The notes under the pieces were generated by a model that worked only from the letters and a program-made list of their open reading frames with translations, was not told the origin of the DNA and made no database searches. The translations under genes were made by a program, and so were the position numbers. 24,309 nucleotides of DNA. Origin: a virus. Positions 13,127 through 19,897 of the stretch are shown one piece after another. The stretch is from positions 1 to 24,309 of the IMG/VR virus record IMGVR_UViG_3300025659_000023, one strand, 5' to 3'. Numbering within the stretch: the first letter of the stretch is position 1; every line of letters starts with the position of its first letter.

Positions 13127-13151
13127 TATGCACAACATTAGATATGTTGAT
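13127..13151 (+). repeat. Right edge of the cassette array (R''-like box and short stem)
   Basis: TATGCACAAC (13127-13136) is complementary to the R' box GTTGTGCATA at 12156. It is followed by a short stem CAACAT/ATGTTG (13134-13139 with 13145-13150). Much shorter than a normal attC, so this last site looks truncated or replaced by phage sequence. Confidence 0.45.
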
Positions 13152-13469
13152 AATTTAAAGAATCAGCTGAATTTAACTTTAGATGAAAGAGAACATTTAA
13201 TTTACATCATGAGAACTTCAAACAAAGTTTGGAAGATGAGAAATAAAATGTTAGATGGAGATTGGAACTTAGAAGATGTTAAGTTAGATGATATGGAAAA
13301 AGAATTAAGAACTCTTTTACCTAATAATAAGATAGGTGCCATTAAACATTATAGACAAGTTATGATAGACGAATTTGGAAAACAAGTTTCTCTTAGAGAT
13401 TCGAAAGAACGAATAGATAATCTCTGCAGAGAAATGACTTACGAACAAGGTTTAATAATAAACCACTAA
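13128..13469 (+). CDS. Hypothetical protein, 113 residues; start lies in the cassette edge
   Basis: Soluble, charged helical protein, MHNIRYVDNLKNQLNLTLDEREHLIYIMR... with KHYRQVMIDEFGKQVSLRDSKERIDN. No family recognised. Its ATG is part of the R''-like box ending cassette 3 (TATGCACAAC), and no ribosome site is visible. The array may thus have supplied or replaced the original start; internal candidates are rare before Met at residue 28. The next gene follows 17 bases later behind AAGGAG. Confidence 0.6.
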   Translation: MHNIRYVDNLKNQLNLTLDEREHLIYIMRTSNKVWKMRNKMLDGDWNLEDVKLDDMEKELRTLLPNNKIGAIKHYRQVMIDEFGKQVSLRDSKERIDNLCREMTYEQGLIINH

Positions 13470-13485
13470 ACAAGGAGTACAGGTT

Positions 13486-13695
13486 ATGTATTTTGAAACA
13501 CAAGTAATATTTACAGAAGAAATCCCAACAAAGAATGGAGTACGAGAAAAGAAAACTCGTAGAGCATTTTTAGTTGAGTGTGATTCGGTAAGTGTAGCAG
13601 AGTCAAAGGTAAATGGATTGTTAAAAGATTCACCATATCCCTTTGAAGTTAAAGTAGCAAAAGAATCTAAGATTGTAGAGGTAATTGATGCCTAA
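13486..13695 (+). CDS. DUF4494-like protein
   Basis: 69 residues, MYFETQVIFTEEIPTKNGVR... then LVECDSVSVAESKVNGLL and FEVKVAKESKIVEVIDA. The order W/Y-F-E-x-x-V, NG-x-x-K/R, LV...S..EAE, then a final beta strand matches the DUF4494 family of Bacteroidota and their phages, as I know it. No function is known. AAGGAGTACAGGTT precedes the ATG. Overlaps the next start. Confidence 0.6.
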   Translation: MYFETQVIFTEEIPTKNGVREKKTRRAFLVECDSVSVAESKVNGLLKDSPYPFEVKVAKESKIVEVIDA

Positions 13696-13888
13696 TTTAA
13701 CATGGTTTTATTTCCATGTAGGATTAGCACTGATAATAATAATAACTGATGCTAATGGAACATTAGAACCAGCGGTGAATAAATTTGAACAGAAGATTGG
13801 GTTATATACACCACCTGATACTATTGATTCAACACCACCTTATTATATTGAACCAATAGAATCAGATTCAACAGACTGGAGAGTTTAG
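13688..13888 (+). CDS. Hypothetical secreted or membrane-anchored protein, 66 residues
   Basis: Hydrophobic N-terminus (MPNLTWFYFHVGLALIIIIT), then a Pro/Thr/Asp-rich polar tail (TPPDTIDSTPPYYIEPIESD). This fits a signal anchor with a short periplasmic tail. ATG 13688 chosen over the TTG one codon earlier. Function unknown; position beside another membrane gene suggests envelope interaction. Confidence 0.55.
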   Translation: MPNLTWFYFHVGLALIIIITDANGTLEPAVNKFEQKIGLYTPPDTIDSTPPYYIEPIESDSTDWRV

Positions 13889-13890
13889 GT

Positions 13891-14109
13891 ATGGAGCATA
13901 AAATAGATGATTATAATAAAGGTTATTTAATTGGACTAATAATAGTAGCAGTTATTGGTGTTGCATTATTTTTCATACCATTTTGGGCCCTTTGGAATTG
14001 GCTAATGCCTTTATTTGGAGTACCTAAAATAACACTTTTACAGAGTGTTGGGTTATATTTATTATTACGAATTATTTTCTTTCAGACTAATTATACTAAC
14101 AAACAATAA
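13891..14109 (+). CDS. Small two-helix membrane protein (WNWLMP type)
   Basis: 72 residues with two membrane segments, GYLIGLIIVAVIGVALFFIP (11-30) and about 45-63. The middle FWALWNWLMPLFGVPKITLL matches a pattern I know from many uncharacterised small Bacteroidota membrane proteins (WNWLMP-x-hFG-hP-x-I-T). Role unknown. Starts two bases after the preceding stop. The pattern supports a Bacteroidota host. Confidence 0.65.
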   Translation: MEHKIDDYNKGYLIGLIIVAVIGVALFFIPFWALWNWLMPLFGVPKITLLQSVGLYLLLRIIFFQTNYTNKQ

Positions 14110-14119
14110 GGAAAACTTT

Positions 14120-14287
14120 ATGGGCATTAGTATGGTGGAGATTAAAGAAAAATTAGAAAAAGCGTATAACGATGAAAATTGGAGTATCATAGAAGAGTTG
14201 TTAGAAACCTTATCATATGAGATTGAAAATGGTGAAGGTTTATTTGAACAATATAAAGATGATGAAGAAGAAGATTTATGGGGCTGA
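14120..14287 (+). CDS. Hypothetical acidic protein, 55 residues; 3' end overlaps the tmRNA
   Basis: MGISMVEIKEKLEKAYNDEN... ending in EEEDLWG, acidic and helical. ATG 14120 has AAGGAA upstream; an upstream in-frame start at 14045 would lie inside the membrane gene. Its last 8 bases, including the TGA, are the first bases of the tmRNA acceptor stem. Confidence 0.5.
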   Translation: MGISMVEIKEKLEKAYNDENWSIIEELLETLSYEIENGEGLFEQYKDDEEEDLWG

Positions 14288-14687
14288 CATGGAGATCGAC
14301 TGGTGTTATTCGATACTAAAGTGCAGCAGAGTTTGAGTAGACTCTTAAATAAGACTCAACGAAACCTAAATGGCGATACATCGCTACAAGGGTTGGACAT
14401 TGATTGGCATCTAGCCAATGCTGAAATGGGATTCGACAATTTTGTTGCTCCTGTTCAGAATGACCAACCAACTTACGCTTACGCATAAGTTACTGAGTTG
14501 TCTAACACTCGGTCATAAAATAAGTTAGACAAACAACTCTCGCATATGAGTATAAAGATGCACGGAGCTATCCAAAAAAATAGTCGGTGGTTTGTAGGTA
14601 ACTTCTCGGAGGGTAGTAACCTAATAAGCTGTAAATGACTTTGTAAAGAAATCATACAGGACGGGAGTTCGATTCTCCCCAGCTCCA
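14280..14687 (+). ncRNA. ssrA: tmRNA (transfer-messenger RNA)
   Basis: 408 nucleotides. The ends fold as an alanine tRNA: 5' GGGGCTG (14280-14286) pairs with CAGCTCC (14680-14686, one G-U), and the T arm is GGGAG-TTCGATT-CTCCC. The D-like segment ATGGAGATCGACTGGTG follows the 5' end; the discriminator is A14687; CCA is not encoded. The tag reading frame ends ...NDQPTYAYA with TAA at 14486-14488. It probably opens near GCC 14414 (24 codons), but the resume codon cannot be fixed by eye. The stem after the stop (GAGTTG/CAACTC and TCTAAC/GTTAGA) fits the helix 5 and pseudoknot region. tmRNA with SmpB frees stalled ribosomes and tags the product. The ending AYA departs from the common LAA or VAA. 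Confidence 0.93.
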
Positions 14688-14704
14688 CAACTAAGAGGAA
14701 ATGA

Positions 14705-14923
14705 ATGAAAAAAATAAGACATGGTAAATTACCAATTACATTAGAAAGTTCAGATGAATTAACACCTGATTTATTAGAAACAATACAATTGAATTTGATG
14801 TATGATAAAAAGAGAAAAGATAATCACACTGGATGGGAATCCTGGAAAGATGAATATGGAAATTGGGTTAACCCGTACAAAGCGGATAAAAACCAATTAG
14901 AACTTTTCGAGAAAATAAAATGA
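14705..14923 (+). CDS. Hypothetical protein, 72 residues
   Basis: Small polar protein, MKKIRHGKLPITLESSDELT... with WESWKDEYGNWVNPY. AGAGGAAATGA lies before the start, 17 bases after the tmRNA. A possible 15-codon frame follows at 14920 (ATGA overlap), but I do not claim it as a gene. Function unknown. Confidence 0.6.
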   Translation: MKKIRHGKLPITLESSDELTPDLLETIQLNLMYDKKRKDNHTGWESWKDEYGNWVNPYKADKNQLELFEKIK

Positions 14924-14963
14924 TAAAAAAATTGATTTTAACAATGATAGGAGATATTTATCT

Positions 14964-15530
14964 ATGAGTGAATATGATACTTCATATTTGAATAAAATTA
15001 TGAAGAATATAAAAATATATTTTGGAGTTGGAATAATAATGATATTATTTTTCAACACCTTTGTATGGACAGAGCTGTTTGAAAATTATAAAGATTTCCA
15101 TAAGCAAACGCTTGTGGAATTGAGAGATGAGAATAGTAAACTCAAGAACATAGTTCAAGAGTTTAAACTGGAGGGATTGAATGTTACTGTTACAATGTAT
15201 CATCCAGTTTCGTATCAAACTGATTCTACACCGAACATTCTCGCGGATGGAACGCGCATAAGGGTAAATAAAGCTAGTGAATACCGATACATAGCGGTGA
15301 GTAGAAATCTTTTGACACGATATGGTGGATGGTTAAATTACGGTGATTTCATTTATCTCAAAGGAACATCAGGTAAAGATGGTATGTACCAAGTACGCGA
15401 CACAATGAACGCAAGATTTGTAAATCGTATAGACATCTTGGAATCGCCAGGTACACCACCATATAAATACACCGATGCTCAAATTATGAAACACTCTATA
15501 GAGTTAGTTAGTGGAGATCGAGATAGTTAA
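14964..15530 (+). CDS. Membrane-anchored 3D-domain (double-psi beta-barrel) protein
   Basis: 188 residues. The N-terminal cytoplasmic stub is followed by one transmembrane helix (IYFGVGIIMILFFNTFVW, about 18-35), a short coiled coil (about 45-72) and a C-terminal domain. That domain reads VTMYHPVSYQTDSTPN..., ADGTRIR, YIAVSRNLL, YGDFIYLKG, YQVRDTMNARFVNRIDIL. Asp residues in TDS, RDTM and RIDI match the 3D domain (three conserved Asp) found in MltA and RlpA-like cell-wall enzymes. Likely acts on or binds peptidoglycan from the inner membrane, in lysis or against superinfection. AGGAG sits 10 bases upstream. The enzyme role is inferred. Confidence 0.7.
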   Translation: MSEYDTSYLNKIMKNIKIYFGVGIIMILFFNTFVWTELFENYKDFHKQTLVELRDENSKLKNIVQEFKLEGLNVTVTMYHPVSYQTDSTPNILADGTRIRVNKASEYRYIAVSRNLLTRYGGWLNYGDFIYLKGTSGKDGMYQVRDTMNARFVNRIDILESPGTPPYKYTDAQIMKHSIELVSGDRDS

Positions 15531-15538
15531 AATAAAGC

Positions 15539-15567
15539 TTGACTTTTATATAAAAAAAGTCGTATAT
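15539..15567 (+). promoter_or_regulatory. Promoter, repeated phage class (copy 4)
   Basis: TTGACT at 15539-15544, 17 bases, GTATAT at 15562-15567 followed by TTA. It shares AAAATAAAGC upstream with copy 1. Expected start of transcription near 15574, just before a 6-codon frame (MKNTGY, 15575-15595) and the TTG start of the large methylase. Confidence 0.7.
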
Positions 15568-15595
15568 TTAAACAATGAAAAATACAGGTTATTAA

Positions 15596-17137
15596 TTGAA
15601 ATCGTGTTATGAAAAATCAAATATAGCGGATAAGACCAATCCTATTAATATCACATATGATGAATTGCTACACAAAAGTGATTCAGAGATTGATACATGG
15701 ATTGATGAACTTCGTACATATGTTATAACTCAATGGGATGAAAATGGCCAACCTCCAGTCATAGGACAAAATGAGGATACCATTATTTCTAATTGGAAAA
15801 AACTTTTTGGTTACGATGTTAAATCATTCTATACAGAAGATTTAAAAGTAATTAAGAACTTCAATAAATTTGCTTCGGCAGTAAATCAATTCTTTCCAAC
15901 AATGTTAAAAACAAAAATATCAAGTGGAGTTAGTAGTGAAGGTGCTACATCTATATATGATATGTTTAAAGAAGATGATTTACGAGATACTTTTAAAAAG
16001 GCTATGTTGAGAGCTTTGTATAAAGATTCAATGTATAGTTTTAGTAAAAGTATTTTAAAGGATGAAGTGGATAGGAATGTAGGTGAGTATTTAAATTATT
16101 GGAATAATAATGATAAGTATGGAATCACCGTTATACGACAAACCGATAAAACTCCTGTAGATATAAATTCAAAGTATTTGTTATTAAAGGGTAGTGAAGT
16201 ACAAATGTATTTAACGAGTGGAAACTTAACCGAACAGAATGTTCGCACAATAAGTGGTGAGTTAGATAATAGTATTACATTAAAGAATGGTGAGTTACGA
16301 TATTACCATTACTATATAAGAAAGTATAAAAGAAGTCATAAGTTATTTCCTACAGCATTACAAATCTTTAGATTATCATTAGGACAACCCGCGGTTAACT
16401 TTCCTGCATTAACTGCTAAATTCTTATATGAACATTTTACAGAACATATTAAAGATGAGAAGATTACAGTATATGATTGTTCATCAGGATGGGGTGGAAG
16501 AATATTAGGTGCTATGAGTACCGATAGAGATTTACATTATGTAGGAACTGATCCCAATCCAGATAACATTGGACGATATGAGAGAGTAGCTGAATACTAC
16601 AATACTCATTGTTTCCAAAGTAATCCATTTTGGGGGAGAGACAAGCCAAACACTTACGAAGTTTTCCAAGATGGTAGTGAGGTTATATGTGATAACCCTA
16701 AGTTTGATAAATATAAAAATTCGTTAGACTTTGTTTTCACAAGTCCACCTTACTTTAACCGAGAACAATACTCACAAGACGAAAATCAATCGTTCAAGAA
16801 ATTTTCGGCGTACGAAGATTGGCGTGATAACTTTTTAAAACCTACTTTGACAACGGCGTATACTAATCTAAAAAACGATAGGTTTCTTTGTTGGAACATT
16901 GCGGACATCAAGATAGGTGAAGACAAATACATTCCATTAGAACAAGATTCAATTGATATTGTTAAATCACTTGGTGGTGAGTATCAAGGAATATATAAAA
17001 TGTTGATGACACGAATGGTAGGAATCGATACATCAAAAATAAAGAATTCAGTACAAGTAAAGCATCATCCATTACAACGAGGTGGAGATGTTTTTAAATT
17101 TGAACCAATATTAGTATTTTATAAAGGAAAATTATGA
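15596..17137 (+). CDS. Large DNA methyltransferase (TSPPY type)
   Basis: 513 residues. The C-terminal half has a methyltransferase fold: motif I VYDCSSGWGGRILGAM (about 292-307), GTDPNPDNIGRYE, and motif IV FTSPPYF (T382-Y386), as in N4-cytosine and some N6-adenine enzymes, followed by RFLCWNIADIKIG. The N-terminal 250 residues have no recognised domain and may bind DNA or a partner. The first possible start is TTG 15596, directly after a 6-codon frame read from the same message. Only CAGG lies upstream, so initiation may be weak or coupled. The next gene overlaps by 4 bases. Confidence 0.82.
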   Translation: MKSCYEKSNIADKTNPINITYDELLHKSDSEIDTWIDELRTYVITQWDENGQPPVIGQNEDTIISNWKKLFGYDVKSFYTEDLKVIKNFNKFASAVNQFFPTMLKTKISSGVSSEGATSIYDMFKEDDLRDTFKKAMLRALYKDSMYSFSKSILKDEVDRNVGEYLNYWNNNDKYGITVIRQTDKTPVDINSKYLLLKGSEVQMYLTSGNLTEQNVRTISGELDNSITLKNGELRYYHYYIRKYKRSHKLFPTALQIFRLSLGQPAVNFPALTAKFLYEHFTEHIKDEKITVYDCSSGWGGRILGAMSTDRDLHYVGTDPNPDNIGRYERVAEYYNTHCFQSNPFWGRDKPNTYEVFQDGSEVICDNPKFDKYKNSLDFVFTSPPYFNREQYSQDENQSFKKFSAYEDWRDNFLKPTLTTAYTNLKNDRFLCWNIADIKIGEDKYIPLEQDSIDIVKSLGGEYQGIYKMLMTRMVGIDTSKIKNSVQVKHHPLQRGGDVFKFEPILVFYKGKL

Positions 17138-17724
17138 ATAATATATTTATACAAAATGAAATAGATGAATACATTCCTGATGTATTAAAGGAAGATGGTA
17201 ATCCAATGTCTAAATGGAAAATGGAATACAGAGACTTTGTAGAAATGTTTGCTCAGTTTAATGAGTGGTTTGATAAAGAAGAAACTTTATTACATATAGG
17301 ACATAGGAGAACAAATTTACCACCATTGGGTTCTATACACGATAACATATTTTTCAATTCTATGCATTGTATTGATGGTAAAAAATTAAAATCAATACGA
17401 GATGAAATACTTTGGGATTGGTGTCAAGTTGGAGAAGACGCTAACTTTATGTTAGAGTATTTAACACGAGGTTATACAAATAGAAGAACAGATTTATATT
17501 CAGCACATTGGGGTTCATATCAAGATGGTGGATGTTCCGAATACAGAGATGCTGAATTTCATAATAAGGAACATAAAAAATTAATGTCAAGATGGCCAGA
17601 ATATGTGTCGTTAAGAAAAACAATGATGGCACAAGGTCCTGATGGAAATAATATTGGTGAAATAGATGAGTATAAATATAATATGAAAAAGGCTTATAAA
17701 GATTCACAAAAAGAATTAGAATAA
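17134..17724 (+). CDS. Hypothetical protein, 196 residues
   Basis: Soluble protein with Trp-rich, charged sequence (MNNIFIQNEIDEYIPDVL..., FAQFNEWFDKEETLLHIGHRR, AHWGSYQDGGCSEYRD). No family recognised. The ATGA overlap with the methylase suggests a linked role, for example a specificity or accessory subunit; this is inference from position only. Confidence 0.65.
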   Translation: MNNIFIQNEIDEYIPDVLKEDGNPMSKWKMEYRDFVEMFAQFNEWFDKEETLLHIGHRRTNLPPLGSIHDNIFFNSMHCIDGKKLKSIRDEILWDWCQVGEDANFMLEYLTRGYTNRRTDLYSAHWGSYQDGGCSEYRDAEFHNKEHKKLMSRWPEYVSLRKTMMAQGPDGNNIGEIDEYKYNMKKAYKDSQKELE

Positions 17725-17745
17725 CTAATAAATGGAGATTAGAAA

Positions 17746-18525
17746 ATGAAACAGTTAACACCTGAACAAATCCAACAAAATTGGGTTAAACTTCGCGAAC
17801 TATTAAATAATACATTTAGTGGTGAACGATTAGAAAAGTTAAATCAAATGTATGATTACTTTGAAGACAGGATGGTTATGGCACCAGCAAGTGGTAAGGA
17901 ACATTACCACAATGCATTCGTTGGTGGTTATGTAGACCATGTACTTCATGTAACTGATTTGGCTTTAAAAATAAATAAGTTGTGGAAAGACAATGGAGCA
18001 TCAATAAATTATACTGATGAAGAACTTGTTTTCGCAGCTATACATCATGACTTGGGTAAAGTTGGTGATTTAGAAAATGATTATTATACACCAAACGAAT
18101 CAGATTGGCATCGTAAGAATCAAGGATTAATTTTTAAACACAACGAAGACCTTCAGTTCATGACAGTTACAGATAGAGCAATCTTTCTGTTAAATCACTT
18201 TGGAGTTAAGTATTCCGAGTGGGAATATATTGGTTTGAGATTAACTGATGGTATGTATGAAGAAGCAAATAAAGCTTATTATATAGCATATCAACCTGAA
18301 AGACAACTAAGGTCTAACATTGCGTATATCTTACATCAGGCAGATATGATGGCAACTCATATAGAATATGATGAGTGGAAACATGGAGAACAAAAGAGTA
18401 AAGAACAAGTAAACAAAAAAGTCATCAATATCAAAAAGGCAGTTGCAACAGAAGTTGAAACTAAACTTGGTAGTGGGGATAATGCTAAGGATTTATTTGA
18501 TGAATTGTTTGGAGATAAAAAATGA
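17746..18525 (+). CDS. HD-domain phosphohydrolase
   Basis: 259 residues. The metal-binding HD pattern is present: HYHNAFVGGYVDHVLHV (first His), IHHDLGKVGD (H100, H101, D102) and later a His/Asp (LHQADMMATHIEY). HD enzymes hydrolyse nucleotides, phosphodiesters or phosphomonoesters; relatives in marine T4-like phages are uncharacterised. GGAG lies before the ATG. The tail (KDLFDELFGDK) overlaps the next start. Substrate unknown. Confidence 0.82.
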   Translation: MKQLTPEQIQQNWVKLRELLNNTFSGERLEKLNQMYDYFEDRMVMAPASGKEHYHNAFVGGYVDHVLHVTDLALKINKLWKDNGASINYTDEELVFAAIHHDLGKVGDLENDYYTPNESDWHRKNQGLIFKHNEDLQFMTVTDRAIFLLNHFGVKYSEWEYIGLRLTDGMYEEANKAYYIAYQPERQLRSNIAYILHQADMMATHIEYDEWKHGEQKSKEQVNKKVINIKKAVATEVETKLGSGDNAKDLFDELFGDKK

Positions 18526-18782
18526 TATTAGAAATACTATTAGGAGTTACAACAATTCTATCTATAGTACTTGGTTGGACAACATACAATCAATTACAAA
18601 AGGTAGAACGATTAGAAGAGTGGGCAGAAGAATATTCCCAAAAACTAATCGATACTAAAACAACATTGGACTTGTTAGATTCAGAAGGTAAGTTTGAATC
18701 TGATGATGAAATTGGAACTGTATTTGAGGGAATCAAAGATGCAGTTAATGACTTAACCAAATTAACCGAAAAGGATATTTAA
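18522..18782 (+). CDS. Small membrane-anchored coiled-coil protein, 86 residues
   Basis: N-terminal transmembrane helix (ILEILLGVTTILSIVLGW, about 2-19), then a charged helical region (QLQKVERLEEWAEEYSQKL). Coupled to the HD gene by ATGA and 1 base from the sigma-factor gene. Function unknown. Confidence 0.65.
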   Translation: MILEILLGVTTILSIVLGWTTYNQLQKVERLEEWAEEYSQKLIDTKTTLDLLDSEGKFESDDEIGTVFEGIKDAVNDLTKLTEKDI

Positions 18783-18783
18783 C

Positions 18784-19518
18784 ATGCCAAGAAAAGCCAA
18801 GAAGTCTTCACCACGATATTATTTCCATCAAGGAACTGAAAATGCAATCATTCGTCATAATAAGGAAGATAGACCTTATATGAGGGAGAGAATTTATAAT
18901 GAACATATTCGTACACCATTTGAGAAATTAGCAGAGAATATCATCCATACATTTAAGTTTTATTACTTTGATGTACCGAGTGCAGATGTCGTGCATGAGG
19001 TGGTTAGCTTCCTTTATATGAACATGCATAAATTCGCTGAGGGTAAGGGTAAGGCCTTTTCATACTTCAGTATTGTTGCTAAGAATTATTTAATTCTACA
19101 CAATAATAATAATTACAAACGATTAAAACAACACGATAGTGAAGAGGTTACAGATTATCAACGAGATGCAATTTCAGAAGAAAAATCAAAAGAAAATCGT
19201 GAAGTTAAAGTTGAGTATTTAACTCAGTTAGCTGATTACTGGAGAAATAATCTTACTACTGTTTTTAAACGGAAGAAAGATTTAGATGTTGCAAATGCTG
19301 TTGTTGAGTTGATTGATATGAAAGATAATATTGATAACTTCAATAAGAAAGCTCTATACATTATGATTCGTGAAATGACAGATTCTAATACACAACATAT
19401 TACGAGAGTGATTAATGTGATGAAGAAACACCACAATCAGTTACAGAAATCTTATCTTGCTACGGGTTCAATTGAAACTCGGTGGACAGGTAGTTGGTTT
19501 AATCAACCAAAAAGATAA
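18784..19518 (+). CDS. Late-transcription sigma factor, gp55-like
   Basis: 244 residues. The central block FLYMNMHKFAEGKGKAFSYFSIVAKNYLI is the sigma region 2-like signature of T4 gp55-type late sigma factors (KAFSYF...A.N), and HNNNNYKRLKQHDSEE follows as in marine relatives. The N-terminus is basic (MPRKAKKSSPRYYF). It should direct host RNA polymerase to late promoters of the TATAAATA type, which fits its place immediately before the baseplate genes. Ends at a strong hairpin terminator. Confidence 0.82.
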   Translation: MPRKAKKSSPRYYFHQGTENAIIRHNKEDRPYMRERIYNEHIRTPFEKLAENIIHTFKFYYFDVPSADVVHEVVSFLYMNMHKFAEGKGKAFSYFSIVAKNYLILHNNNNYKRLKQHDSEEVTDYQRDAISEEKSKENREVKVEYLTQLADYWRNNLTTVFKRKKDLDVANAVVELIDMKDNIDNFNKKALYIMIREMTDSNTQHITRVINVMKKHHNQLQKSYLATGSIETRWTGSWFNQPKR

Positions 19519-19555
19519 AAAAAAAGGGGGCCATTTACAATCGACCCCCTTTATT
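19517..19555. terminator. Bidirectional rho-independent terminator
   Basis: AAAGGGGG (19523-19530) pairs with CCCCCTTT (19545-19552) over a 14-base loop. Nine A at 19517-19525 give nine T on the minus strand; TTTATTAT follows on the plus strand. It lies between the convergent sigma-factor and minus-strand genes, stopping both. Confidence 0.9.
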
Positions 19556-19572
19556 ATCTATCCGATATAGTA

Positions 19573-19795
19573 CTACTTACGGAATAAACCCACCAACACC
19601 AACAATGCGACGAGTCCAGCGAAACCCGATTCGCCGAAACTGGTTTATGATGGATGTCAGGTTACCTATAACATTAACACCGAAGATACCACTACCGAAT
19701 ATGACTTCGGAAACGGCACCAATGGCTACAAAGGATAAAAGTAAATGAGCAATGTCATCAACCCATCCCCTTACGAGTGCTATGATTTCCTTCAT
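19573..19795 (-). CDS. Small phage membrane protein with an internal frameshift
   Basis: Starts MKEIIALVRGWVDDIAHLLL at 19795 with GGGAG upstream. In the zero frame it ends after 72 codons in a basic, poorly hydrophobic tail (QFRRIGFRWTRR...GGFIP). If one base is skipped at TTT-C-GGC (base 19636), the reading becomes QFGESGFAGLVALLVLVGLF-RK and stops at 19573, giving a 73-residue protein with a second membrane helix. This matches the pattern of related small phage proteins as I know them. Either a +1 programmed frameshift (UUU to UUC slip before rare CGG), a recent mutation or a sequencing error. It is the only minus-strand gene in the window. Confidence 0.75.
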
Positions 19796-19897
19796 GGTTT
19801 TTATCTCCCGTTAGTTATCAATTAGTCGGATTTTATACCCGACAGTAATAACTATTGTATATATTTTAAAATATTAATGGGTATATACAAGTGTATA

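Larger units (their letters stand above)
10256..13136 (+). mobile_element. Integron-like array of three methyltransferase gene cassettes
   Basis: Each of three consecutive genes is bounded by its own inverted repeat. Gene 1: GTTATATACTGTATTGG (10256) with CCAATATTGTATATAAC (10868), 15 of 17 paired. Gene 2: GTTGTACACTGTATTGC (11004) with GCAATATTGTGTACAAC (12091), 15 of 17. Gene 3: GTTGTGCATA (12156) with TATGCACAAC (13127). The three repeats differ from each other, but each matches its partner across the gene. In integron cassettes the R'' box is complementary to the R' box of the same circular cassette, which gives this pattern. The joints between genes are imperfect hairpins. No integrase is seen in the window. 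Confidence 0.75.

Noticed and set aside
10256-13136. Composite transposon or insertion-sequence explanation of the inverted repeats
   Set aside because: Repeats differ from gene to gene, are short, lack target duplications, and no transposase is present; cassette structure explains the pairing better.
14303-14488. Reading frame of 61 codons on the plus strand
   Set aside because: It lies within the tmRNA; only its last part is the tag reading frame.
14479-14688. 69-codon minus-strand frame
   Set aside because: Antisense to the tmRNA 3' half, no ribosome site; the tRNA-like end explains its conservation.
14920-14967. 15-codon frame before the 3D-domain gene
   Set aside because: Too short; the only support is an ATGA overlap, and the AGGAG within it serves the next gene.
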